From Vibrio orientalis CIP 102891 = ATCC 33934 (GTDB lineage: Bacteria > Pseudomonadota > Gammaproteobacteria > Enterobacterales > Vibrionaceae), in the NCBI RefSeq assembly GCF_000176235.1, contig NZ_ACZV01000003.1, positions 62,001-126,000 on the forward strand: DNA of 64,000 bases. Direction: 5' to 3'. Numbering within the stretch: position 1 is the first letter of the stretch; every line of letters starts with the position of its first letter. The translations under genes and the position numbers were made by a program. Shown here one piece after another: positions 20,035 to 28,923 of this stretch. The notes beneath the pieces were generated by a model, which saw nothing but the letters and a program-made list of their open reading frames with translations, did not search any database and was not told the origin of the DNA.

Positions 20035-20161
20035 CATTGAGCATTAGAGAATTTTCTAACAAATACGCCCTCAAGCAAGATCTATCAAAGGTAGATTAAA
20101 AGTTTCGAAAAGATGCGAAATTCGCATAAAAATCCAATTTCTGGATACTTTTCGCAAACGC

Positions 20162-20189
20162 TTGCGTGGCGTTTTTTTGTGCGTATAAT
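20162..20189 (+). promoter_or_regulatory. Sigma-70 promoter of pyrL-pyrBI
   Basis: -35 TTGCGT (20162-20167) and a perfect -10 TATAAT (20184-20189) with 16-bp spacing, about 31 bp before the leader-peptide ATG. Confidence 0.7.
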
Positions 20190-20219
20190 CCTCCGCAATT
20201 TGTCTAAGGAGAGTTAAAA

Positions 20220-20312
20220 ATGACACAGTCACCGACAACCTTTCGTTGTTACCAAACGCGCCCAGAGTCGGGATCGTTTTCTGTTTCATTCTCTCTATTG
20301 ATTCTATTTTAA
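20220..20312 (+). CDS. pyrL: pyrBI operon leader peptide
   Basis: 30-codon ORF starting [18 protein letters not shown] and ending SLLILF, preceded by the good ribosome site AAGGAGAG. Its stop codon overlaps the base of the attenuator hairpin (20311-20335). The second half of the message is U-rich (many TTT/TCT/ATT codons), as expected for UTP-sensitive attenuation: when UTP is low RNA polymerase pauses, the leader ribosome catches up and blocks the terminator. The peptide sequence is not similar to E. coli PyrL, but position and design are the same. Confidence 0.8.
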   Translation: MTQSPTTFRCYQTRPESGSFSVSFSLLILF

Positions 20313-20340
20313 AGCCTCCTATTTCAGGGGGCTTTTTTTT
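20311..20340 (+). terminator. pyrBI attenuator
   Basis: Ten-pair stem AAAGCCTCCT/AGGGGGCTTT (one G-U) with loop ATTTC, followed by eight T residues, 31 bp before the pyrB ATG. Confidence 0.88.
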
Positions 20341-20370
20341 GTCTGTAAATCACGACTAGGAAACATTGCT

Positions 20371-21300
20371 ATGGCGCATTCGTTATTTAATAAGCACATC
20401 ATCTCCATCCCTGAGCTCAGCCGTGAAGAGCTAGAGCTTATCGTTGATACGGCGGCAAGATTAAAAGCTGAACCCAATCCAGAACTGTTGAAGAACAAAG
20501 TCGTGGCAAGCTGCTTCTTTGAGCCGTCGACTCGTACTCGTCTTTCATTTGAAACGGCTGTCGAGCGTTTAGGTGGCAGCGTGATTGGCTTTGATAATGG
20601 TGGTAACACATCACTGGCGAAAAAAGGCGAAACATTGGCTGACTCGGTCCAGGTTATCGCTTCGTATGTTGATGCGTTCGTTATGCGTCACCCACAAGAA
20701 GGCGCAGCACGTCTGGCGTCTGAATTCTCTAAAGGAGTGCCAATCATCAACGGTGGTGACGGCGCTAACCAGCACCCGACGCAGACACTACTCGACCTAT
20801 TCTCTATTCATGAAACTCAAGGCACGTTAGACAACCTCAACGTAGCATTTGTTGGCGACTTAAAATATGGCCGTACTGTTCACTCACTGACTCAAGCTCT
20901 GGCGAAATTTAACAATGTGCGCTTCTTCTTTATCGCCCCTGATGCACTAGCGATGCCAGATTACATCTGTGAGGAACTCGAAGAATCCGGAATCCAATAC
21001 AGCACTCACAGCAATATTGAAGAGGTGGTGCCTGAGCTTGATGTTCTTTATATGACGCGCGTGCAGAAAGAACGTTTTGACGAGTCGGAATATGCACATA
21101 TGAAGTCAGCATTCATCTTAACGGCCGCAACGCTAGAGGGCGCACGAGATAATCTAAAAGTGCTTCACCCATTGCCACGCGTTGACGAAATCACAGTAGA
21201 TGTCGACAAAACCAAACACGCTTACTACTTCGAGCAAGCAGAAAATGGCGTTTACGCTCGCGAAGCGCTACTGGCTCTCGTTCTAAACCAAACCATTTAA
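20371..21300 (+). CDS. pyrB: Aspartate carbamoyltransferase catalytic subunit
   Basis: Commits carbamoyl phosphate and aspartate to pyrimidine synthesis. 309 residues; carbamoyl-phosphate site [14 protein letters not shown], the [12 protein letters not shown] stretch, and the aspartate-loop HPLPRVDEI are intact. It forms the c3/r2-type dodecamer with PyrI, encoded 16 bp downstream. Expression should depend on the leader peptide and attenuator directly upstream. Ribosome site AGGAAAC precedes the ATG. Confidence 0.98.
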   Translation: MAHSLFNKHIISIPELSREELELIVDTAARLKAEPNPELLKNKVVASCFFEPSTRTRLSFETAVERLGGSVIGFDNGGNTSLAKKGETLADSVQVIASYVDAFVMRHPQEGAARLASEFSKGVPIINGGDGANQHPTQTLLDLFSIHETQGTLDNLNVAFVGDLKYGRTVHSLTQALAKFNNVRFFFIAPDALAMPDYICEELEESGIQYSTHSNIEEVVPELDVLYMTRVQKERFDESEYAHMKSAFILTAATLEGARDNLKVLHPLPRVDEITVDVDKTKHAYYFEQAENGVYAREALLALVLNQTI

Positions 21301-21316
21301 TTGCAGGAGAGATATC

Positions 21317-21781
21317 ATGGTGAAAGAAACTCAACTTCAGGTAGAAGCGATTCGTAATGGCTCTGTGATCGACCATATCCCTGCGAATATTGGGATTAAA
21401 GTACTTAAGCTGTTCAAAATGCATAAGTCGAATCAGCGAATCACTATTGGCCTTAACCTGCCTTCATCAGCATTAGGTGCGAAAGACCTGATCAAAATTG
21501 AGAACATCTACCTAACGAAAGAGCAAGCTAACCAGTTAGCCCTTTACGCACCGAAAGCAACGGTCAATCAGATTGAAGAGTACAAGGTGGTCAATAAACT
21601 CAACTTGGTTCTGCCTAACAGTATTGAAAGTGTTTTTGAATGCCCGAACAGCAACTGTATTTCACATGGTGAGCCAGTAGAAAGTCGCTTTAAGGTGCAA
21701 GAAAAACATGACAATGTGCAGCTAAAATGTCACTACTGTGAAAAAGTATTCTCTCGTGAAATTATGACAGAAGCTCGCTAG
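21317..21781 (+). CDS. pyrI: Aspartate carbamoyltransferase regulatory subunit
   Basis: 154-residue allosteric subunit binding ATP/CTP. The N-terminal allosteric domain has the family stretch [18 protein letters not shown]. The C-terminal zinc domain shows all four cysteine ligands (CPNSNC and CHYCEK). Length equals E. coli PyrI (153). It follows pyrB by 16 bp with its own GCAGGAGAG ribosome site, so the two are one operon. Confidence 0.98.
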   Translation: MVKETQLQVEAIRNGSVIDHIPANIGIKVLKLFKMHKSNQRITIGLNLPSSALGAKDLIKIENIYLTKEQANQLALYAPKATVNQIEEYKVVNKLNLVLPNSIESVFECPNSNCISHGEPVESRFKVQEKHDNVQLKCHYCEKVFSREIMTEAR

Positions 21782-22071
21782 CACCATCCCATCTAGGTCG
21801 CGATACCTTGCGATAAAATTATGCGGATATTTATGCCAGCCTCTGAATAAATATCCGCAAATAAGCAGAATTCACTCCTAATTACAGTTACTTGGCCAGT
21901 TTTTTATTTGGCGATCCCATTCACAAAGCCGCATATACTTTGGTGGTAGACTGATAATCAAAATTAAGTCACCACAGAGTGACCGCTCATAGATAGATTG
22001 CACTTACATGGATCTGAGTGCCCAATAGCCACATGGACGATTGATTATTACGTCTGTTTTAAGGAGTTCGC
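21782..22071. promoter_or_regulatory. Upstream region of the ArgR paralogue
   Basis: 290 bp without an ORF. It includes TGAATAAATA (21844-21853), the same 10-mer as in the candidate ARG box of arcA, and ATTCAC at 21870-21875. Together these suggest autoregulation or cross-regulation. The assignment is by eye. Confidence 0.4.
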
Positions 22072-22560
22072 ATGAGTGAAACTCTAAACCCTAGTGTCAT
22101 TGATTACAGCGAAGATAAAACGCTGACGGCTGCCTGCAAACGTTTATTACAGCAACAGAGCTTCACAACCCAAAATGAGTTGCGAGAAGCTCTGGTTGAT
22201 ATTGGTTTTCAAGGTATTAGCCAATCCACGGTATCAAGACTCCTGTCTCAGCTCGGGGTCGTGAAAGTACAAAATGCCTGCGGCAAAAAGGTATACTGTA
22301 TTACGGTAGAAACCGCCCCTGTGCGTGTCGAATCCTCGATCTCTTCTCAGATTGAGTTCATTACTCATAACCAAGCGATGGTGGTAGTGAAGACCCACCC
22401 AGGCAGTGCCCAGCTGGTTGCACGTTTAGTGGATATTGACCCTCACACCGAGATCCTCGGTACGGTCGGGGGGAATGATACGGTGCTAGTCATTCCTAAA
22501 GACACCGACCACATCGATGCGTGTGAACGTGTCGTTCGAGCAAGGCTAGGCGTCGCTTAA
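22072..22560 (+). CDS. ArgR-family transcription regulator (paralogue beside the ADI genes)
   Basis: 162 residues with both ArgR domains: a winged helix at about 15-80 (recognition segment SQSTVSRLLSQLG) and a C-terminal hexamer/ligand domain with HPGSAQLVARLVD and EILGTVGGNDTVLVI. In E. coli ArgR the last motif reads GTIAGDDTI and both aspartates (D128, D129) bind the ligand; here the first is N135. Ribosome site AAGGAG precedes the ATG. The position next to arcA/arcC/argF and pyrBI suggests it controls the ADI genes, while a standard ArgR (next to mdh in Vibrio, as I recall) would be encoded elsewhere. The ligand may differ from arginine; see findings. Confidence 0.9.
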   Translation: MSETLNPSVIDYSEDKTLTAACKRLLQQQSFTTQNELREALVDIGFQGISQSTVSRLLSQLGVVKVQNACGKKVYCITVETAPVRVESSISSQIEFITHNQAMVVVKTHPGSAQLVARLVDIDPHTEILGTVGGNDTVLVIPKDTDHIDACERVVRARLGVA

Positions 22561-22709
22561 TCTTTTCTGGCGGCTGTCACTCGCACATGCAGTCGCCTTT
22601 AGAGCAATCTCTCGAACTACAGAATAATTTTCTTAAGGTGAAACTTATTCCCCCTATCCTCTGTCTGATTGAGTTAAAATGATGAAAATTTAACTCAAGT
22701 GACTCTTTT

Positions 22710-24503
22710 ATGCGCTTCGCCTTATCTCTAATCTTGCTGTTTCTTTCTGTTATCTCTGCACCTGCGATGGCATTGTTTGGCAATTCGAATTCTGCACCAA
22801 GCTTTGGTAATAGCAGCAATACTTTTGTCCCTGTTGATGAGGCCTTCCCATTCAATGCCTTTCAACAAGGCAATCATGTTCTGCTTGATTGGCAAGTAAA
22901 AGAAGATTACTACCTTTACCAACATCGTATTTCAGTCAGTGGCGAGAACGTTACATTAGGTGATGTTGAAATGCGTGATGGTGAACCTTACAAAGATGAG
23001 TTCTTTGGTGAAGTCAATATCTACACGTCGCCACTGTTTGTTGAAGTGCCGCTGAGCAACTATCAAGAAGGCGCGCGTCTGATTGTTCAGTATCAAGGCT
23101 GTGCCAAAGCTGGTTTCTGTTATCCGCCAGAGACACGAATTGTCGATCTTACAAGCTTTGACTACCAAGAACCAAGTGCCGTAATACCTGCTCAAAAACC
23201 TGTCGACACTCAACCCGCATCAAAACAAGAGAGCACCTCATCACCTGTATCGAGTGAATCTAATCTCGCCTCCAAGTTGGGTGACAGTTGGTGGACTCCA
23301 CTGCTGTTCTTAGCCTTAGGTGTTGGCCTAGCATTTACACCGTGTGTGCTGCCTATGTATCCAATTTTAACCAGTATCGTATTGGGCAGCGGTAAACTCA
23401 GCCATACTCGTGCATTAGGGCTAGCCTTTATTTATGTCCAAGGAATGGCGCTCACCTATACCTTACTTGGACTAGTCGTCGCATCTGCGGGCATGCAATT
23501 CCAAGCAGCAATGCAACATCCTTATGTTCTGATTGGCCTTAGTATTCTATTTGTTGTATTAGCGCTTTCGATGTTCGGCTTGTACACCATTCAATTGCCT
23601 AGCAGCGTACAGACTTGGTTAAACAACCTCAGCAATAAACAGCAAGGTGGTAGTTCGCTTGGCGTATTTGCCATGGGGGCGATTTCTGGTCTTGTTTGCT
23701 CACCATGTACTACCGCGCCACTCTCAGGAGCGCTACTATATGTCGCTCAAAGTGGCGATCTGTTTACTGGTGGTATTGCTCTGTATGCCTTAGCGATGGG
23801 CATGGGGATCCCATTGATGTTCGTCGCCGTGTTCGGCAATAAATTGCTGCCAAAAGCAGGTAATTGGATGGATCGAGTCAAGACGCTATTTGGCTTTATC
23901 TTACTTGCTGCGCCGATCTTCTTGCTAGAACGAATCTTGCCAGAATTATGGGCAACCGCGATGTGGTCAGGACTTGGTATTGCTGCCTTTGGTTGGCTAT
24001 ATCACGTTAAAAATTCACTGCCATTTGGTGGCTGGAAGCAGAGCGTGGTCGGCATCATTGCTGTACTTGGCCTATTTGCTTCAGCTCAACCAGCGCTGAA
24101 TTACTACTTCGGTAACAGCACAATCGAACAAACAAGCCAGATTGAGTTTATCCAAATTAGCAATATTGATGAGCTAAACCAGCAGTTAGAAGCCGCCAAG
24201 CTTGCCGGTAAACCTGTCATGTTAGATTTCTACGCCGATTGGTGTGTGGCCTGTAAGGAGTTCGAGAAATACACCTTCCACCAGCCAGCTGTAGAAGCAA
24301 AATTGAAAAACTTCATTTTACTCCAAGCGGATGTCACGCGTAACCAACCGCAAGATATTGCGCTGCTGAAAGAAATGCGTGTGCTGGGATTACCGACTAT
24401 TGAATTTTGGGATGCCAATGGCGAGCCAATTTCAAACGCTCGCATTACTGGCTTTATGAATGAAGATACTTTTCTAAAGCATTTGGACAGCCATAACCTG
24501 TAA
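22710..24503 (+). CDS. dsbD: Thiol:disulfide interchange protein DsbD
   Basis: Carries electrons from cytoplasmic thioredoxin to periplasmic DsbC/DsbG and cytochrome maturation. 597 residues: signal peptide (about 1-21, ending SAPAMA), N-terminal periplasmic domain with C131 and C137 (GCAKAGFC), eight-helix membrane domain with C212 ([10 protein letters not shown]) and the C330/C333 pair ([11 protein letters not shown]), and a C-terminal thioredoxin-like domain with C512/C515 ([10 protein letters not shown]). All expected redox cysteines are present. The ribosome site is weak (AAGTGA). A strong terminator follows. A linker rich in Ser/Thr/Gln (about 160-185) joins the first two domains. Confidence 0.97.
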   Translation: MRFALSLILLFLSVISAPAMALFGNSNSAPSFGNSSNTFVPVDEAFPFNAFQQGNHVLLDWQVKEDYYLYQHRISVSGENVTLGDVEMRDGEPYKDEFFGEVNIYTSPLFVEVPLSNYQEGARLIVQYQGCAKAGFCYPPETRIVDLTSFDYQEPSAVIPAQKPVDTQPASKQESTSSPVSSESNLASKLGDSWWTPLLFLALGVGLAFTPCVLPMYPILTSIVLGSGKLSHTRALGLAFIYVQGMALTYTLLGLVVASAGMQFQAAMQHPYVLIGLSILFVVLALSMFGLYTIQLPSSVQTWLNNLSNKQQGGSSLGVFAMGAISGLVCSPCTTAPLSGALLYVAQSGDLFTGGIALYALAMGMGIPLMFVAVFGNKLLPKAGNWMDRVKTLFGFILLAAPIFLLERILPELWATAMWSGLGIAAFGWLYHVKNSLPFGGWKQSVVGIIAVLGLFASAQPALNYYFGNSTIEQTSQIEFIQISNIDELNQQLEAAKLAGKPVMLDFYADWCVACKEFEKYTFHQPAVEAKLKNFILLQADVTRNQPQDIALLKEMRVLGLPTIEFWDANGEPISNARITGFMNEDTFLKHLDSHNL

Positions 24504-24513
24504 GCAATTCAAA

Positions 24514-24545
24514 CAACGCCAGCCTCTTTGCTGGCGTTGCTTTTC
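24514..24545 (+). terminator. Terminator of dsbD
   Basis: Perfect stem CAACGCCAG/CTGGCGTTG with an 8-base loop, followed by CTTTTCTTCC. Confidence 0.85.
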
Positions 24546-24704
24546 TTCCTCTCCCAATCACACTCACTCTTCGCCGTCCGACATATATATGCAATTTTGC
24601 TAATAAAACCCGATACAGTTCAGACTTTTAGCGGATAAATATTGTCCACAATCGCAAAGATGACAATAATTCTATTAACTAAACAGTCATAAGTAGTTAA
24701 CGTC

Positions 24705-25340
24705 ATGGATTCGACTTACACCATTATCATTGCAGATGATCACCCGCTATTTCGCAATGCACTATTCCAATCAGTGCACATGGCAGTGAGTGGTGCCAAC
24801 CTACTCGAAGCTGACTCTCTTGAGGCGCTGCTTTCGCTATTAAAAAAAGAAGATGAACCGGACTTACTACTGCTTGATCTGAAAATGCCTGGAGCCAATG
24901 GCATGTCAGGCCTTATCCAGCTGCGCGCCGAATACCCTGATTTACCCATTGTTGTTGTCTCAGCCAGCGAAGAACCTGCGGTAGTGACGCAGGTCAAAAG
25001 TCATGGTGCATTTGGCTTTATTCCTAAGTCGAGTGATATGCGTGAGTTAGTCAGCGCGCTAAACCAAGTACTCAATGGAGAACCCTTTTTCCCAGAAGGT
25101 TCAATCACCAATAACGCGGCTTGTAACGATCTAGCAGAAAAAATTGCCACTTTGACACCTCAACAATACAAAGTCCTCGGAATGCTATCTGATGGTTTGC
25201 TAAACAAGCAAATTGCTTATGAGTTAAATGTTTCTGAAGCTACGATAAAAGCCCATATGACGGCAATCTTTAGAAAACTTGGGGTAAAAAACCGAACTCA
25301 AGCAGTAATTTTGCTGCAACAGCTAGAATCTGAAATCTAA
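24705..25340 (+). CDS. crbR: LuxR/NarL-type response regulator of the acetate switch
   Basis: 211 residues: receiver domain (about 5-120) with acidic pocket D11/D12, phosphoacceptor D58 (LLLLDLKMPG) and K108 (FIPKSS), then a LuxR-type helix-turn-helix (about 145-205; LSDGLLNKQIAYELNVSEAT). CrbR is the partner of the transporter-linked kinase CrbS in V. cholerae and activates acs; here crbS and acs are 4 and 12 kb away, and the VC_2705-type symporter genes follow marC. The pairing with this crbS is inferred from locus and family. No clear Shine-Dalgarno is seen before the ATG. Confidence 0.88.
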   Translation: MDSTYTIIIADDHPLFRNALFQSVHMAVSGANLLEADSLEALLSLLKKEDEPDLLLLDLKMPGANGMSGLIQLRAEYPDLPIVVVSASEEPAVVTQVKSHGAFGFIPKSSDMRELVSALNQVLNGEPFFPEGSITNNAACNDLAEKIATLTPQQYKVLGMLSDGLLNKQIAYELNVSEATIKAHMTAIFRKLGVKNRTQAVILLQQLESEI

Positions 25341-25443
25341 GTTACAAAAAATTACACTATAGCTCTCAGAATTCTGTTAGCATAAGGGAATCAGGCGACA
25401 ATCTGATTTACCCCTCTGTTCATTAACTCTGGGAGTACTTCTC

Positions 25444-26070
25444 TTGTTAAGCATTATAATTACACAGTTCGTTGTTCTTTGGGCGGTTATCGACCCAATT
25501 GGCTCTGTTCCCGTTTACCTTTCACAAACTCAACATTTATCCGCTAAACAACGTCGACTTGTCGCGTTAAAAGCGGTCGCTATCTCAACCGGTGTTTTAC
25601 TGTTTTTCTTACTCGTAGGTCAGTTGCTCCTTGAAGCGATGCAAATTCCATTGCCAGCGTTTCAGGCCGCCGGCGGTTTAGTTCTACTGCTGTTCGCCCT
25701 TACGATGATCTTTGGTGAATCTAAACCTGAGCAAGAAACCAAGCTATCTAAAGAAGTCAACCACTCAGACTTAGCAGATTTAGCGGTCTATCCACTGGCT
25801 ATCCCTTCTATCGCCTCTCCTGGCGCTATGATGGCGATTGTCATGCTAACCGACAACCATCGCTTTTCACTGATCGATCAAAGCATCACTGCTGGTGTGA
25901 TGGTGGCAGTACTACTGATTACGCTATTGTTGCTGCTTGGTGCTACCCATATTCAGAAATGGATTGGTAATGTCGGCGCCGCGATTATCAGTCGTGTTAT
26001 GGGGCTCATTTTGGCCGCCGTTGCCGTCAACAACCTGCTGATGGGGATCAAAGATTTCTACTTAGCCTAA
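25444..26070 (+). CDS. MarC family inner-membrane protein (YhgN-like)
   Basis: 208-residue integral membrane protein with about six hydrophobic segments. Family motifs are VIDPIGSVPVYL near the N-terminus and AVYPLAIPSIASPGAMMAIV in the middle. Function is unknown; the old link of MarC to antibiotic resistance has not held up in E. coli. The start is TTG at 25444, eight bases behind GGGAG. There is no better ATG, and the first residues LSIIITQFVVLWAVIDPIG are typical of the family. It lies between crbR and the symporter genes and ends before a terminator, so it may share a transcript with crbR. Confidence 0.88.
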   Translation: MLSIIITQFVVLWAVIDPIGSVPVYLSQTQHLSAKQRRLVALKAVAISTGVLLFFLLVGQLLLEAMQIPLPAFQAAGGLVLLLFALTMIFGESKPEQETKLSKEVNHSDLADLAVYPLAIPSIASPGAMMAIVMLTDNHRFSLIDQSITAGVMVAVLLITLLLLLGATHIQKWIGNVGAAIISRVMGLILAAVAVNNLLMGIKDFYLA

Positions 26071-26160
26071 TAAAAATTGATAGATTTAACGCTGAAACGT
26101 TAGACTTTAGGCTAATTTAACACAACAGTAACATCACAAAAATCAATACGTCTCCTGCTA

Positions 26161-26191
26161 AGCGCCCGTTATATGGGCGCTTTTTGTTTTT
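26161..26191 (+). terminator. Terminator downstream of the marC family gene
   Basis: Perfect stem AGCGCCC/GGGCGCT with loop GTTATAT and a TTTTGTTTTT tail. Confidence 0.88.
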
Positions 26192-26291
26192 ATCGCCGCG
26201 ACTAAAGTTGAAAAGAGTTCTTGCCAACCCCTTGCTAATGTAGATGGTGAAACATTTTTTTAACAACCCAACCAATCGTAAGGAGGCGGCA

Positions 26292-26555
26292 ATGGCGTTT
26301 GAAAGTCAGGATAAAGCCAAAGCCTATTGGGATAAGAACGTAAAACTAATGATCACGTTAATGGTTATCTGGTTTGTCGTTTCTTTCGGCTGCGGCATCT
26401 TATTTGTCGATCAACTCAATCAATTTCAACTAGGCGGTTACAAACTAGGCTTCTGGTTTGCTCAACAGGGCTCAATCTATGCCTTCCTAGGTATTATTTT
26501 CTACTACGCGTGGAAAATGCGCCAAATCGACCGTGAATTCGGCGTAGATGAGTAA
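26292..26555 (+). CDS. DUF4212 small subunit of a sodium:solute symporter
   Basis: 87 residues with two hydrophobic segments (about 17-40 and 55-77). It matches the small-subunit family that always precedes the VC_2705-type large symporter. I start at the ATG at 26292 (MAFESQDKAKAYW), which has a perfect AAGGAGG ribosome site; the open frame reaches an ATG at 26244 without such a site. The large subunit follows after 12 bp. It probably forms a complex with it, by analogy with other small symporter partners. Confidence 0.9.
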   Translation: MAFESQDKAKAYWDKNVKLMITLMVIWFVVSFGCGILFVDQLNQFQLGGYKLGFWFAQQGSIYAFLGIIFYYAWKMRQIDREFGVDE

Positions 26556-26567
26556 GGAGTAACTCAG

Positions 26568-28295
26568 ATGGATTTGAAAACAATCACTTACCTCGTTGTT
26601 GGTGCGACCTTTATCCTTTACATCGGTATTGCGATTTGGGCTCGTGCTGGATCAACTAAAGAGTTCTATGTTGCAGGCGGTGGTGTAAACCCAATCGCCA
26701 ACGGCATGGCAACAGCAGCAGACTGGATGTCAGCAGCATCATTTATCTCTATGGCTGGTCTTATCGCCTTCATGGGTTACGGCGGCAGCGTATTCCTAAT
26801 GGGTTGGACTGGCGGTTACGTACTTCTAGCACTACTACTTGCACCTTACCTACGTAAGTTCGGCAAGTTCACTGTACCAGAGTTCGTAGGTGAACGTTTC
26901 TACTCAAACGCAGCACGTATCGTAGCGGTTGTGTGTCTAATCATCGCCTCAGTAACTTATGTTATCGGCCAGATGAAAGGCGTTGGTGTTGCGTTCGGTC
27001 GTTTCCTAGAAGTTGATTACTCTACTGGCCTACTGATCGGTATGTGTATCGTATTTATGTACGCGGTTATGGGCGGCATGAAAGGGATCACGTACACGCA
27101 GATTGCTCAATATTGCGTACTCATTTTAGCTTACACTATTCCTGCAATCTTTATCTCTCTGCAACTAACAGGTCACCCTCTACCTCAGATTGGCCTAGGA
27201 AGTACCATCCAAGGCACCGATGTCTATCTGCTCGATAGGCTCGACCAAGTGGTCACCGAACTCGGCTTTAGTGAATACACCACTCAAGTCCGTGGCGATA
27301 CGTTAAACATGTTCGTTTACACAATGTCACTAATGATCGGTACTGCAGGTCTACCACACGTAATCATCCGTTTCTTCACTGTACCTAAGGTTCGTGACGC
27401 ACGTACATCAGCAGGTTGGGCACTACTGTTCATCGCAATCCTATACACGACAGCTCCAGCAGTATCTGCAATGGCGCGTCTAAACCTAATGGATACGGTT
27501 AACCCAGCACCTGGCAAACACCTTGCTTATGATGAGCGTCCTGACTGGTTCAAGAACTGGGAGAAAACAGGTCTACTAGGCTTTGATGATAAGAACGGCG
27601 ACGGCCTTATCGAGTACACATCAAGTGCAGCAACAAACGAACTGAAAGTTGACCGTGACATCATGGTACTGGCTAACCCTGAAATTGCGAAACTACCTAA
27701 CTGGGTAATCGCGCTTGTGGCAGCGGGTGGCCTAGCAGCGGCACTATCAACGGCGGCAGGTCTATTATTGGCTATCTCGTCCGCGATATCCCATGACTTA
27801 ATCAAAGGTGTCATTAATCCAAATATCTCTGAGAAGAAAGAGCTGCTCGCCAGTCGAATCTCCATGGCGGTGGCGATTGCGGTGGCAGGCTATCTCGGCC
27901 TCAACCCGCCAGGCTTTGCTGCAGGTACGGTTGCACTGGCCTTCGGTCTAGCCGCTTCCTCGATATTCCCTGCACTGATGATGGGTATCTTCAGCAAAGG
28001 CATCAACAAGGAAGGCGCAATCGCAGGTATGATTGCAGGTATCAGTATCACTCTATTCTACGTATTCCAACACAAAGGCATCCTATTCGTTGCTGACTGG
28101 AAATACCTAGAAAGTTGGGGCAGCAACTGGTTCCTAGGCATCGAGCCAAATGCATTTGGTGCAATTGGTGCTCTATTTAACTTCATCGTAGCGTTCGCTG
28201 TATCAAAAGTAACAGCAGAAACTCCACAAGAAGTTAAAGACTTGGTTGAACACGTACGCGTACCAGCAGGCGCTGGCGGTGCAGTAGACCACTAA
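26568..28295 (+). CDS. Sodium:solute symporter large subunit, VC_2705 subfamily (likely acetate or monocarboxylate uptake)
   Basis: 575 residues, SSS superfamily, about 13 membrane segments. ActP-like stretches: STKEFYVAGGGVNPIANGMATAADWMSAASF (about 30-60), the GQMKGVGVAFGR segment, GTAGLPHVIIRFFTVPKVRDAR and LAAALSTAAGLLLAISSAISHDL (sodium site region). An insert of about 60 polar residues (about 310-370) differs from ActP. Neighbour genes crbR, crbS and acs suggest acetate, but other short carboxylates are possible. It is co-transcribed with the DUF4212 gene and followed by a terminator. Confidence 0.92.
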   Translation: MDLKTITYLVVGATFILYIGIAIWARAGSTKEFYVAGGGVNPIANGMATAADWMSAASFISMAGLIAFMGYGGSVFLMGWTGGYVLLALLLAPYLRKFGKFTVPEFVGERFYSNAARIVAVVCLIIASVTYVIGQMKGVGVAFGRFLEVDYSTGLLIGMCIVFMYAVMGGMKGITYTQIAQYCVLILAYTIPAIFISLQLTGHPLPQIGLGSTIQGTDVYLLDRLDQVVTELGFSEYTTQVRGDTLNMFVYTMSLMIGTAGLPHVIIRFFTVPKVRDARTSAGWALLFIAILYTTAPAVSAMARLNLMDTVNPAPGKHLAYDERPDWFKNWEKTGLLGFDDKNGDGLIEYTSSAATNELKVDRDIMVLANPEIAKLPNWVIALVAAGGLAAALSTAAGLLLAISSAISHDLIKGVINPNISEKKELLASRISMAVAIAVAGYLGLNPPGFAAGTVALAFGLAASSIFPALMMGIFSKGINKEGAIAGMIAGISITLFYVFQHKGILFVADWKYLESWGSNWFLGIEPNAFGAIGALFNFIVAFAVSKVTAETPQEVKDLVEHVRVPAGAGGAVDH

Positions 28296-28312
28296 AATTA
28301 TACCTAAACCAC

Positions 28313-28337
28313 AAAAGCCCCTATTGGGGCTTTTTTA
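28313..28337 (+). terminator. Terminator of the symporter operon
   Basis: Perfect stem AAAAGCCCC/GGGGCTTTT with loop TATT and six T residues. Confidence 0.88.
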
Positions 28338-28388
28338 TTCGCTAAATTGAGTTAACTTAGCCCTTTAACGTTGTAGCAAGGACGCAAG

Positions 28389-28871
28389 ATGTTCAAAAAC
28401 AAGCACTTTCTAATCGCATTACTAATCGCCCCGATTCTTTCTCTGATTGCCTATTTTGGTACTGATATGGCGCTGAGTGAAAAACCTCATGCCGCTAAAG
28501 AAGGGGAAACCTATAAGTTAGCCGCCAAATCAAACTGCCGCTATACCAGTGGTCTGTGCGATATGACGAATGGCGACTTTAAAGTGCAATTTCGTTCAGA
28601 AAAGCTAACCGCTCAAGGGCTAGACTTAACATTAAAAGCAGCTTTCCCTCTTGAAGGCGTCAAGCTATCACTGGTAGATAGCCAAGATCAGAGCGCACAA
28701 CCTATCGATATGGCATCGACAGATAGCACAGGTCAGCACTGGGCTGTGTCCTTACCAAAACCGAACTCCGCAGAGAGCTGGCTACGAGTTGCTATTCAGT
28801 CTGAAGGCACGCTTTATTACGGTGAGACTCAAACGGCTTTTGTTAAGTATGAAACGCTGTTTACCGAGTAA
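28389..28871 (+). CDS. Membrane-anchored periplasmic protein of unknown function
   Basis: 160 residues: a short basic N-terminus, one hydrophobic segment (about 7-27) that acts as anchor or uncleaved signal, then a polar, probably beta-rich domain with two cysteines (NCRYTSGLCDMTNGDF, C49 and C57) that could form a disulfide. I do not recognise a named family; the fold pattern faintly resembles FixH-like or immunoglobulin-like periplasmic domains. It has its own AAGGACG ribosome site and a terminator on both sides, so it is a single-gene unit. Its place between the symporter and crbS is the only hint at function. Confidence 0.75.
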   Translation: MFKNKHFLIALLIAPILSLIAYFGTDMALSEKPHAAKEGETYKLAAKSNCRYTSGLCDMTNGDFKVQFRSEKLTAQGLDLTLKAAFPLEGVKLSLVDSQDQSAQPIDMASTDSTGQHWAVSLPKPNSAESWLRVAIQSEGTLYYGETQTAFVKYETLFTE

Positions 28872-28894
28872 CTGAAATATTAGATTTTAATAGG

Positions 28895-28918
28895 GGTTGG
28901 CATTTGCCAGCCTTTTTT
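28895..28918 (+). terminator. Terminator behind the unknown periplasmic protein gene
   Basis: Stem GGTTGGC/GCCAGCC with loop ATTT and six T residues. Confidence 0.85.
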
Positions 28919-28923
28919 ATCAC

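Larger units (their letters stand above)
19805..20219. other. 415-bp gap between the OTC gene and the pyrL leader
   Basis: Contains the ERIC-like repeat, a terminator-like structure (19975-20034), a second small stem AAACGC/GCGTTT with T-run (20154-20178) and the pyrBI promoter. No further coding sequence seen. Confidence 0.6.
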
